From: Deltaproteobacteria bacterium
Lineage (GTDB): Bacteria > Desulfobacterota > Deferrimicrobia > Deferrimicrobiales > Deferrimicrobiaceae
Assembly: GCA_016219515.1 (NCBI GenBank)
Contig: JACRMU010000044.1
Coordinates: 1-50,575 of the forward strand
Length of the DNA stretch: 50,575 nt
Reading direction: 5' to 3'
Shown here: piece by piece, positions 18,291 to 27,147 of the stretch
How the letters are laid out: each line of letters starts with the position of its first letter
Numbering within the stretch: the stretch's first letter is position 1
Program-made: the position numbers and the translations under genes
The notes under the pieces: model-generated
Told to the model about the DNA's origin: nothing
What the model saw: only the letters and a program-made list of their open reading frames with translations
Database searches by the model: none

Positions 18291-19799
18291 TTATTTCTTG
18301 AACTTTTTCCTTCCGTATCCGGCCAGACCGATCAGCCCGCTTCCCATCAGCAACATCGTGCCCGGCTCGGGGACCGGGGCGGTATCCGTCGGCCAGGAAT
18401 GCGCAAGGTTCGTGGAATGGAATCCCTCACCCAGATTGGCCACAAGGGTTGCTGCGCCCGTGTCGATATCCAGACTGTAAAGACGATAGGAATCCCTCAC
18501 GGTGTACAGTTTGCCGGAGATCGGATCGAATTCGGTGCTCACATCGCTCCAGTCGGTGCCCAGCACCCCGGCGATCTGCGCGACGCCCGGCTCGATCTCG
18601 ATCGAATTCCAGTCCGCATCGAAACGGTAAGAGGTGAGAGCAAACTTGGTGGGATCGATGATCGTCGTGTTTGTTGTGGAAAGATAGGCCACCTGGACCC
18701 CATTGATTACCAGCTTCAGATATGTGGGGTCCCACCATACTTCCATGACGATGTTCTGGTTGATCGCGGTTACGTTGCTCCCTGTCTCGTTCCCCCCCAG
18801 AGCGACGGTTCCAGGTCCGGTGATGCGATTGACCTCGATGCCGTTGACGATTTTCACGACCCCTTGCGTATAGCCGGAGCTTCCGTAGGTATCGTCGGTG
18901 ACGATGAATCGATACAGGTTGTTATCGTCTTTCTTGATGTCGAAGTAGATGCGGCTTTGACCTGCGCCATCCCCAACCAGGGTGAAATTGAGTTTCGCGT
19001 ATCCGCTTCTCGTCGGGGTGTCGCTCATCGTTTTTTCCGCCCGGACGGATGCAGGAGTCCAATTGCCGCTATTGGAGGTTCCATCCATGTGGATGTATCC
19101 GCTGCCGTTGTAGGATATTCCCGTTCCCCCCGCGGATTGCGGGTAGGTGATGGAATAATTCCCCAATTTGTTTTTCGTGTCCTCGTTGAGGATCGGAAGA
19201 GGGTTCGGGTTGATTTTCAGAAGATAATCCGGCATGCCGTCCGCCCATCCGGACACCGCGTAAAGCTGGTTCGTCCCGAAATTCACCGCCATGCCGACGT
19301 GCTTCACGTTCACGTAAGAGTCCCCGGCAGCGGTCGCGACCCCTGTGGATGTGTTGATCGCGTAGATTTTGTCCGTGGCTCCCGCGATCCCGTATAACGT
19401 CGCGGTATCGGCTCCCGTCTTTACGAAAGACATGCCGTTGATCAGGTTCGTGTCGAGGCTGCTGTTAACGCCGGCATCGCCGATATAATTTATCCGGCCG
19501 GTGGAAAGGTCTATGTTGTATAGCTGCTTGCTCTTGGTGTCCCATCCATACAGGGTATTCGACGGACTGAAGGCGATGGTGTTCGTCATGAAACTGGGCG
19601 TTCCGCCGCCCGGAAGCGTAAGGTCCACCACTTTGGCAACCGCACCCGATTGAGGATCGACGGTCCACAATGCGTTGCTTTGATCGGAACTGGAGATCGA
19701 GTAGAATTTCGTGGGATCGATCCCTATGGCGCTGGATGTTCCCGAAAGAACAATCATCGTTGCGGCAACCAGCATCGCCAACAGTGTCGCCTTCTTCAC
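18291..19799 (-). CDS. PEP-CTERM sorting domain protein (propeller-like repeats interrupted by a jelly-roll/LamG-like segment)
   Basis: Signal peptide; C-terminus VPEPGTMLLMGSGLIGLAGYGRKKFKK; GGGAGGGG SD upstream of GTG. Confidence 0.85.
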   Translation of the reverse strand: MKKATLLAMLVAATMIVLSGTSSAIGIDPTKFYSISSSDQSNALWTVDPQSGAVAKVVDLTLPGGGTPSFMTNTIAFSPSNTLYGWDTKSKQLYNIDLSTGRINYIGDAGVNSSLDTNLINGMSFVKTGADTATLYGIAGATDKIYAINTSTGVATAAGDSYVNVKHVGMAVNFGTNQLYAVSGWADGMPDYLLKINPNPLPILNEDTKNKLGNYSITYPQSAGGTGISYNGSGYIHMDGTSNSGNWTPASVRAEKTMSDTPTRSGYAKLNFTLVGDGAGQSRIYFDIKKDDNNLYRFIVTDDTYGSSGYTQGVVKIVNGIEVNRITGPGTVALGGNETGSNVTAINQNIVMEVWWDPTYLKLVINGVQVAYLSTTNTTIIDPTKFALTSYRFDADWNSIEIEPGVAQIAGVLGTDWSDVSTEFDPISGKLYTVRDSYRLYSLDIDTGAATLVANLGEGFHSTNLAHSWPTDTAPVPEPGTMLLMGSGLIGLAGYGRKKFKK

Positions 19800-19858
19800 G
19801 TTTTCCACCCCTCCCTCATAGTTGTAAAAAAGAGTCTCGAAATCATTTGTGAAAAAAT

Positions 19859-19873
19859 TCAAGTTTCATGCCA
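19859..19873 (-). promoter_or_regulatory. Weak sigma-54-like promoter candidate for the PEP-CTERM gene
   Basis: Reverse strand TGGCATGAAACTTGA versus consensus TGGCAC-N5-TTGC; one mismatch in the -12 element. Confidence 0.25.
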
Positions 19874-19887
19874 GACGCACACACAAA

Positions 19888-19936
19888 AAATAGATAGTTA
19901 TCTATTTGATAAAACTGATAATTTGTTTATTGTCAG
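19888..19936. promoter_or_regulatory. Two adjacent palindromes (possible regulator sites)
   Basis: AAATAGATA-GT-TATCTATTT (19888-19907) and CTGATAATTTGTTTATTGTCAG (19915-19936). Confidence 0.4.
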
Positions 19937-20125
19937 ATCCCGATTTGCGAGTTGTGGGAAAATAATTGGAACATGCCGCGGTTTGAGTGACGATATTTGC
20001 TTATAAAGGAAAAATATTACCTATGTGGGGGAAGTAACTGTAAAATGATAGTAAATATTATCAATATAAAGAGTAATAGAGAGCGAAGTACCTATTCACT
20101 GAAAACGAAGTCGTCCCGGGTTTTC

Positions 20126-21415
20126 TTAAACCGGCGAACACCCGACCGTCTTGAGAATCAGCATGGGACCGTCGGGCACAACGGCCCAGCGCGCCTCAGG
20201 ACCGTGCGTTTCCAGCAGGAGGCGAACGCACGATGCGACGTCCCCGGCGGGGCGGAAGTGGTAACGCAGCAGTTCTTCCGGGGGGATGCCTTCCGAATAG
20301 AGCCACACGTTCCGCCGGGTCATCACCTGGTAGGTTTCCTGGGCGCACCACTGGTCCGGGATGAAGAATTCCTTCCTCATGAGACGGCCCAGAAACGCTT
20401 CGGGTGAGTCCACGCTCTCCAGTATCTCCCGGTACTCGGGGTTTCCGGCCCCTTCCGCGCACCGGCTGGCGATCAGGATGTCGCCGCCTTCCTTCACGGC
20501 GGGGGCTGCGCCGGTGATCCCCTTGACGGTCTGATACAGGTTGCAGTCGAGCGGCGCTCCGGCGTTGGTGGTGACGATGAAGTCGAGCGGCGCATCCAGC
20601 TCCTTCACGCAGTGCCGCGCGAGGAATCGGCATCCCTCCAGGTGAGCGTCCACCGGATGGCCGGAGAAAACCCCCGTGATCTCCTTCGACGTGTTCAGCG
20701 TGACGTTGACGATGAAGTCGGCCCCCGTCATGGCCAGGACTTCGAGGCCGGCCTCGTGGAAAGGGTTGCCGTCCAGCCGGCCGTATTCGCACCCGGGATG
20801 GGCGACCATTTCGGGCCCGTGCATGTACTGGACGGTATCGATCGAGGAAATGCCCGGGAGGATCGCCTTGCGCCCCCCCGAGAATCCGGCCCACATGTGG
20901 GGCTCGATGAATCCCGTGAGGATCTTGAGTTCCGCCTCCACGTAGTGCCGGTTCACAAGGGCCGGCACCCGGCCGCCGATTTTCCCCACTTCCGCCATCT
21001 CCTCCCGCCGCTTGGAGAAGTGATCGATCACCCGGCAGCTTCGGGCGATCTCAGGGCTCACCAGGCGTGCGATCTCATCCTGCGAAGTGGGCCGGTGCAT
21101 CCCCGTGGCGATCAGGATCAGGATCCTCTCGCGGGGGATCCCCGAGGATTCCAGGGTTTTCAGGATCGGAGGCAGGAGGACGGGGTTCGGAACGGGACGC
21201 GTGACGTCGCTCACGACGATGCATGCGCTCTTCCGGCCGCGCGCCAGCGCTTCCAGGGGCCGGGAGCCGATGGGGTTCGCCAGGCTTTTTCCGACGAATT
21301 CGCCGGGCCCGGAAAGCGCCTTGGGCTCCGATGGAGCGAGGATGCCGGCGAAGCCCGGTGTTTCGGGGAGGTCCAGAGAAAGACCGGTCGTTCCGTATTT
21401 GAGGACGACGTGCAT
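20126..21415 (-). CDS. larA: LarA-family nickel-dependent lactate racemase-like protein
   Basis: IVVSDVTRPVPN, ILIATGMHRPTS, GFSGGRKAILPGISS. Confidence 0.88.
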   Translation of the reverse strand: MHVVLKYGTTGLSLDLPETPGFAGILAPSEPKALSGPGEFVGKSLANPIGSRPLEALARGRKSACIVVSDVTRPVPNPVLLPPILKTLESSGIPRERILILIATGMHRPTSQDEIARLVSPEIARSCRVIDHFSKRREEMAEVGKIGGRVPALVNRHYVEAELKILTGFIEPHMWAGFSGGRKAILPGISSIDTVQYMHGPEMVAHPGCEYGRLDGNPFHEAGLEVLAMTGADFIVNVTLNTSKEITGVFSGHPVDAHLEGCRFLARHCVKELDAPLDFIVTTNAGAPLDCNLYQTVKGITGAAPAVKEGGDILIASRCAEGAGNPEYREILESVDSPEAFLGRLMRKEFFIPDQWCAQETYQVMTRRNVWLYSEGIPPEELLRYHFRPAGDVASCVRLLLETHGPEARWAVVPDGPMLILKTVGCSPV

Positions 21416-21433
21416 GAGGCCGCTCCTTGTCTC

Positions 21434-22716
21434 CTATTCCCGTTCCGGAAGCATCTTCCCGGGGTTCAGGATCCCCTTCGGGTCGAGGGCCTTCTTGATG
21501 CGCCGCATGTACTCCAGGGCGTTGCCGTGTTCGGCCGTCATGAACGCGAGTTTTCCGATGCCCACACCGTGCTCGCCGGTGCAGCTTCCGCCCACGGCGA
21601 TGCTGTGCTCCACAACGTCCCGGTTGACTCTCTCCACGGCCTCTTTGGCCGCCGGGTCCTCAGGGTCGAACATGAGCCCCAGGTGAAGGTTCCCGTCGCC
21701 TGCATGGCCCCAGAAGAACCCGACGGCGTTCTCCCGCTCGACGGAGCGTTTCGCCTTCTCCACCATCTCGGAGTAGCGGCTGATCGGGACGCAGGTGTCG
21801 ACGAGAAGCACCGACCGGCCGGGGTGGTTCCGCTTGATCGATTCCAGGGCCCCGTGCCGGACTTCCCAGAGGCGGGCGCGCTCGTCGGCCCCGATCCCGC
21901 GCTCGATCTTCTCGGCGCGGTGTTCCTTGAGCAGTTCTTCCACCATTCCGAACTGGCTTGCAAGGGCCGCATCGTTCACGTTGTGGAATTCGAGAAACAG
22001 CATCGGCTTTTCCTCGAGGGCCATCTTCCGGTCGCGGTTGATCTCCGCCACGACGGCCGCGTCCATGAGCTCGACTTGAGCGTCGCCCGGGTGACGATGC
22101 CCAATGTCCCTTCGCTTCCCACCATGAGCCGCAGCAGGTCGTACCCCGAGGAGCTTTTGATGGCCCGGCTCCCCAAGCGGACCACCTCTCCGTCGGCCAT
22201 GACGGCCTCCAGGCCGAGAATGCAGTCCCGCGTCGCCCCGTACGCCACCGTGCGCACCCCGGAAGCGTTGTTGCCGATCATCCCGCCGATGCAGGCGTGC
22301 GCCCCCGGGTCCGGCGCGAAGAAAAGGCCGTAGCGGCGCAGCTGGTTGTTGAGCTCCCGGTAGGGGATCCCGACCTCCACGTCGACCTGGAGATCGTTCT
22401 CACGTATCTCGAGGATCCGGTTCATCTCCCGGAAATCGAGGCAGATGCCTCCCCGGACGGGGATGGGGTTGCCTTCCAGGCTGGTGCCCGCGCACCAGGG
22501 GGTGACTGCGTACCCCTTCCGGGCGGCGAGCTTCACGGCGATCGCGACGTCCTCGGTCGTTTGGGGCCAGACCACCACGTCCGGCCGGCGGGGCTCATGG
22601 TACGACTCGTCCCGGGAGTGAAGGTCGAGATTGGATTCCCCCGCGGAGACATGGCTCTCGCCGATCGCCTGCTTCAGGAATGCGATATCGTCGGCGGTTA
22701 CGCGAGGGTATTCCAT
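21434..22716 (-). pseudogene. FAD-linked oxidase (GlcD / D-lactate dehydrogenase-like), internal deletion with frameshift at about 22070
   Basis: N-part VVWPQTTEDVAIAVKLAARKGYAVTPWCAGTSLEGN...GTLGIVTRATLK and C-part LMDAAVVAEINRDRK...GTGEHGVG-type end (GSCTGEHGVGIGK) in different frames. Confidence 0.88.
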
Positions 22717-22786
22717 CTCTCTTCTCCGATTCCCCGGTTTCCTCCATTGTGCACAAACCGTGGCATGGACGCCATGGTTACGGACC

Positions 22787-22819
22787 GGCAATCTGCTGAT
22801 TCGTAATCAGCAGGTTGCC
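22787..22819. repeat. 33-nt near-perfect hairpin containing a 25-nt exact copy of the tRNA-Thr anticodon arm and variable region
   Basis: GGCAATCTGCTGATT-CGT-AATCAGCAGGTTGCC; 22795-22819 is identical to tRNA sequence at 23063-23087 (opposite strand). Confidence 0.9.
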
Positions 22820-23037
22820 CAATCCGCCACATGGAAAATCAGGGAGTCAGGAAGGGCAGGGGGCGATTTTTCCCAGGTTTCCCGCGAATCGGAACGGACA
22901 CGCCCAGGGGAGCCGCAAGGCTGATTGTATTAAGTTGTTACTTTATAAATATCAAGCATTGATTTGGCGGGTGCTTCGGGGCGGCGATTCCGGTGCGGAT
23001 CGCTCGAGACGCGGTATCCGCGGTTATTACGGGTTGA

Positions 23038-23112
23038 TGGAGCCGACGGCCGGGATTGAACCGGCAACCTGCTGATTACGAATCAGCTGCTCTACCGTTG
23101 AGCTACGTCGGC
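23038..23112 (-). tRNA. tRNA-Thr(CGT), CCA encoded
   Basis: GCCGACGTAGCTCAACGGTAGAGCAGCTGATTCGTAATCAGCAGGTTGCCGGTTCAATCCCGGCCGTCGGCTCCA folds as a complete cloverleaf. Confidence 0.96.
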
Positions 23113-23171
23113 CCGAAAGAGGCGGTGCGCGAAAACGCAGGCAATAAGCCTATGGATTGCGCGTCCGGAAG

Positions 23172-24701
23172 TCAAGAGTGCTCGATCTGGTACTGCTCGA
23201 TGTGCAGCTTGTCGGACGCGGCGATGTTGATCTTCATCCCGTAACGGGTTTCCAGTTTTTCGAGGAACCTGCGCTCCTCGCCGAACAGCTCCTCCGCGAG
23301 GGCGGGGTGCACGTGGAGGGAGACCTGCTTTCCCGAAAGCAGCGTTCCCTGGCGCTCGAGGGCCCGGAAGATCTCGTAGCAGATCGTCTTCTTCGACTTG
23401 ATGACCCCTTCCCCGGAGCAGTAGGGGCACGCCTCCGAAAGCGACCGGGCCAGGCTTTCGCGGACGCGCTTCCGGGTCATCTCCACCAGCCCCAGCTCCG
23501 AGATCTTGCAGATGGTGGTCTTGCTCCGGTCGGCCCGCAGCGTGTCCACCAGCGCCTGGTACACCTTTTCCCGGTTCTCCTCGTTCTTCATGTCGATGAA
23601 GTCGATGGTGATGATCCCGCCGATGTTGCGCAGCCGCAGCTGGTAGACGATCTCCTTGACCGCCTCCAGGTTGATCTTCACCGTCGTCTCCTCGAGCGAG
23701 GTCCTGCCGACGTATTTCCCCGTGTTGACGTCGATCACGGTGAGCGCCTCGGTCTGCTCGATGACGATGTACCCGCCGCTTTTGAGCCAGACCTTCTTGT
23801 CGAGGGCCCGCGCCAGCTCGATCTCGATCCCGTGATGCTCGAAGACCGGCTGCGGCCCGTCGTACAGCTCGATCCGGTCCTGGATGCGCGGAAAGAATTG
23901 GACGGCGAAGCCGCGGATCCGCGCGTGCTCCTCCTCGGAATCGACCACGATCCGGTCCATGTCCGCGGAGAACAGGTCCCGGACGGCCCGCAGGGAAAGG
24001 GAGAGCTCCCGGTGGACGAGCGACGGGGCGTTGGACGAATCGTTCTTCTTCCGGATCGATTCCCACAAGCGGACGAGGTAGTCCATGTCCGCCTTGAGCT
24101 CGGCTTCCGATTTTCCCTCCGCGGCGGTCCGTACGATGGCCCCCATCCCTTCGGGCCGGACCTTCTCCACGAGCCCGGTGAGCCGTTCCCGCTCCTCCGG
24201 GTCGTCGATCCGCCGGGAGATGCCGATGTGGGTGGACCAGGTGAGCAGGACGAGGTACCGGCCGGGCAGGGTGATATGGCTGGTGATCCGCGCCCCCTTC
24301 GTGCCGAGCGGCTCCTTCGCCACCTGCACCAGGATGTGCTGCCCCTCGCGGATCAGCCCCTCGATCGGCGGAAGAAAATGCTCCTGGGGGTAGCGGGCCT
24401 CGCGGATTCCGATGTCTTCGGCCAGCGACGACTCCTCGCTCCCGTCGGAATCGAACTCCAGTTGCGGGGTGACGAAGTCGCCGGCGAACAGGAAGCCCGC
24501 CTTGTCCATCCCGATGTCGACGAAGGCGGCCTGCATCCCCGGGAGCACCCGGATGACTTTCCCCTTGTAGATGTTCCCGACGATATTCTGGTCGCCCCTG
24601 CGTTCGATGAGGAGCTCGACGAGGATTCCCGACTCGAGAGTGGCGACCCGCGTCTCATACGGGGACGCGTTCACGACAATGAGCTTGTTGGCTTTCTGCA
24701 C
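23172..24701 (-). CDS. rng: Ribonuclease G/E family protein
   Basis: GNIYKGKVIRVLPGMQAAFVDIGMDKAGFLFAGD, GGYIVIEQTEALTVIDVNTGKYVG, GGIITIDFIDM. Confidence 0.93.
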   Translation of the reverse strand: MQKANKLIVVNASPYETRVATLESGILVELLIERRGDQNIVGNIYKGKVIRVLPGMQAAFVDIGMDKAGFLFAGDFVTPQLEFDSDGSEESSLAEDIGIREARYPQEHFLPPIEGLIREGQHILVQVAKEPLGTKGARITSHITLPGRYLVLLTWSTHIGISRRIDDPEERERLTGLVEKVRPEGMGAIVRTAAEGKSEAELKADMDYLVRLWESIRKKNDSSNAPSLVHRELSLSLRAVRDLFSADMDRIVVDSEEEHARIRGFAVQFFPRIQDRIELYDGPQPVFEHHGIEIELARALDKKVWLKSGGYIVIEQTEALTVIDVNTGKYVGRTSLEETTVKINLEAVKEIVYQLRLRNIGGIITIDFIDMKNEENREKVYQALVDTLRADRSKTTICKISELGLVEMTRKRVRESLARSLSEACPYCSGEGVIKSKKTICYEIFRALERQGTLLSGKQVSLHVHPALAEELFGEERRFLEKLETRYGMKINIAASDKLHIEQYQIEHS

Positions 24702-24702
24702 G

Positions 24703-27147
24703 TTAGGTCTTCTTTCGCGGAACGGGCTCCGCGGAGATTTTCGTAAGGACGAACCGGTCGGGGGAAAGCGTTGCGTCCAGGAGCGCCGACGCCGCGTCGA
24801 GCGGCCGCACGCCCCTCCCCGTTCCATGGATGATTGTAATGGAGAGCGCGCCTTCGTTCATCTGAAAATTGGCCACCAGGGGTTTCAGGTCGATCTCCCT
24901 GCGGGATTCCTCGCGGATCACGACCACGGGGAAGGATGGGGAGGCCTGGAGGTTTTGCCACGCCTTCGCGACCCTGCCGGGCGCCGCCTCTTCCGGGAAA
25001 CCCGCGGGGGGAACCGCTTCGATCCGGTAGGTGCAGGAGATGTCGAAATCCGACAGGTGCGGGGTGCCGGGCGGCAGGTAGCGGGCGGATAGGACGCGGA
25101 TCCCTTCCGGGAGAAACGCGGGCAGCCTCTTTTCGATGTCGGGAGCGGTCACCGGCAGGAAAAACTCCACCTCCACGAACTCGGCACGGCTTTCCGTCCC
25201 CACGGGGAGGGCAGGCGAGAAGGAGAGCCGCGGCGCGGGATTGAACCCCTGGCTGTAAGCGACGGGGAACCCCGCGCGCCGCAGGGAGCGTCCCCATAAC
25301 GACTGGATCTCCAGTCCGGAGAGGTAGCGGGCGGCTCCTTCCTTGGCGTATTGGATCCGCGCGAAATACCGTCCGGCCGGGGCCTGCGGGAGAGGAGAAG
25401 CGGGCGATTTTCCCGCGTCGGCGAGGACGCCTTCCTCCGCTCCCATGGAAGCGTAGGTGATGTTGGAAAGCCCCGGCGGGCAGGATCCGCACGCGGAGCA
25501 TTCCCCCGTACGGCAGTCCGGGGTGGCTTCCCCAGATCGCGCCTTCTCCCGCTCGCCGAGGAGGAATGCGCGGTCGATCCCTGCGTCCACCTTGTCCCAG
25601 GGAAGAGGGTGCGCGGGGTCCCGCTCATCGAGAAGACCGCGGCGGTCGACGCCCGCCTCCTCGAACGCCTTCTTCCACGCATCGGGCCGGAACTCCTCGG
25701 TCCATGCGTCGAAGCGGGCCCCGAGGCGATAGGCGCGCAGCAGGACGTCGGCAAGCCGCGCGTCTCCGCGGGAAAACGCCCCCTCCAGCTCGGAGACCGC
25801 GGGAGAGTGGAACTTCACCTCGACGTTCCGGTCCCGTGCGATCTCGGCGCGTACGATCGCCACGCGCTCCTCGATCTCCTCTTTCCCGATCTGGCGCTCC
25901 CACTGGAACGGCGTGTGCGGCTTGGGGACGAAGGCGGACAGGCTCACCGTGACCGAGTTCCGCTTTCCGTGGCGGCGGGCGACGGCGGCCACCCGCTTTG
26001 CCAGCCGCCCGATGGCTGCGACGTCCGCCGATGTCTCCCCGGGGAGCCCCACCATGAAGTAGAGCTTCAGCGTCTGCCACCCGTTGGAAAAGATCCATTC
26101 CGCCGACCGCAGGAGGTCCTCGTCGGGGATCTCCTTGTTGATCGACCGACGAAGTTTCTCCGTGCCCGCCTCGGGCGCCAGCGTGAACCCCGTCTTCCGC
26201 ACCTTCCGGATCTGCCGCACGGTGTTCTCCCGCAGCGCGTCGAGGCGGAGGGAGGGGAGGGAGACGGAGATCCTCTCGGGAGAGAGCGTCTCCATCGCCT
26301 CCGTGATCAGCCGGTCGATGCAGCCGTAATCTGCCGCCGAAAGGGAAAGGAGGCCGACCTCGTCGAATCCCGTCCTGGGCGCCGTTTCCTGCAGGTAGCG
26401 GAGAAGGAGCAGCGGATCGCGCTCCCGCACGGGGCGGTAGACGTACCCCGCCTGGCAGAACCTGCATCCCCTCGTGCAACCCCGGGAGATCTCGATGCTC
26501 AGGCGGTCGTGGACGATGCGCATCGCCGGCAGGATCGGCGCCGGCAGAAGGGGAGAGGCGGCCAGGTCGGGAAGGACGCGCCGGGAGACGCGGGAGGAGA
26601 CGCCGGGAACGTATACTCCGTCGATCCGGGAAAGGTCGGACAGAAGCTCCCGGCGTTTCCCTTTCCGTTCCTTCCACGATTCCACGCAGGAAAGGATTTC
26701 CAGCGTCGCCTCCTCTCCGTCTCCCACGAGAAGGGCGTCGAAGAACGGCTCGACGGGCGCCGGGTTGAGCGTGCAGACCCCGCCGCCGAGAACCAGGGGG
26801 TCCGTTTCCCCGCGCTCCACGCTTCGCAGCGGGATGCCCGAAAGATCGAGCATGGCCAGGACGTTGGTGTAGGTCAGCTCATAGCAGAGGGAGAACCCGA
26901 TGACGTCGAAATCGCGCGCGGGCCGCCCCGATTCCAGCGAGGACAGCGCGGTCCCGCTTGCCCGCAGGTACTCCTCCATGTCCGTCCAGGGGGCGAAGAC
27001 GCGCTCGCAGAGCGTGCCCGGTCGGGAGTTCATGATTTCGTGGAGCAAAAGGATGCCCAGGTGGGACATCCCGATTTCGTAGACGTCCGGGAAGGCGATG
27101 AGGACGCGGGTCCTTGCGTCCTCCCAGGGGAGGAGCGGCCGCCGCAC
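24703..27147 (-). CDS. TIGR03960-type B12-binding radical SAM protein fused to a TIGR03936 (DUF2344) domain; 5' end probably incomplete
   Basis: VLIAFPDVYEIGMSHLG, EISRGCTRGCRFCQAGYVYRPVRER, C-terminal ARIQYAKEGAARYLSGLEIQSLWGRSLRRAG; frame continues upstream as EPSRYGGTEV. Confidence 0.88.
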   Translation of the reverse strand: MRRPLLPWEDARTRVLIAFPDVYEIGMSHLGILLLHEIMNSRPGTLCERVFAPWTDMEEYLRASGTALSSLESGRPARDFDVIGFSLCYELTYTNVLAMLDLSGIPLRSVERGETDPLVLGGGVCTLNPAPVEPFFDALLVGDGEEATLEILSCVESWKERKGKRRELLSDLSRIDGVYVPGVSSRVSRRVLPDLAASPLLPAPILPAMRIVHDRLSIEISRGCTRGCRFCQAGYVYRPVRERDPLLLLRYLQETAPRTGFDEVGLLSLSAADYGCIDRLITEAMETLSPERISVSLPSLRLDALRENTVRQIRKVRKTGFTLAPEAGTEKLRRSINKEIPDEDLLRSAEWIFSNGWQTLKLYFMVGLPGETSADVAAIGRLAKRVAAVARRHGKRNSVTVSLSAFVPKPHTPFQWERQIGKEEIEERVAIVRAEIARDRNVEVKFHSPAVSELEGAFSRGDARLADVLLRAYRLGARFDAWTEEFRPDAWKKAFEEAGVDRRGLLDERDPAHPLPWDKVDAGIDRAFLLGEREKARSGEATPDCRTGECSACGSCPPGLSNITYASMGAEEGVLADAGKSPASPLPQAPAGRYFARIQYAKEGAARYLSGLEIQSLWGRSLRRAGFPVAYSQGFNPAPRLSFSPALPVGTESRAEFVEVEFFLPVTAPDIEKRLPAFLPEGIRVLSARYLPPGTPHLSDFDISCTYRIEAVPPAGFPEEAAPGRVAKAWQNLQASPSFPVVVIREESRREIDLKPLVANFQMNEGALSITIIHGTGRGVRPLDAASALLDATLSPDRFVLTKISAEPVPRKKT

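Noticed and set aside
20612-22333. 573-aa plus-strand ORF opposite larA/glcD-like
   Set aside because: Mirror frame of real minus-strand genes
23157-24746. 529-aa plus-strand ORF opposite RNase G
   Set aside because: Antisense; the minus strand encodes a clear Rng/Rne protein
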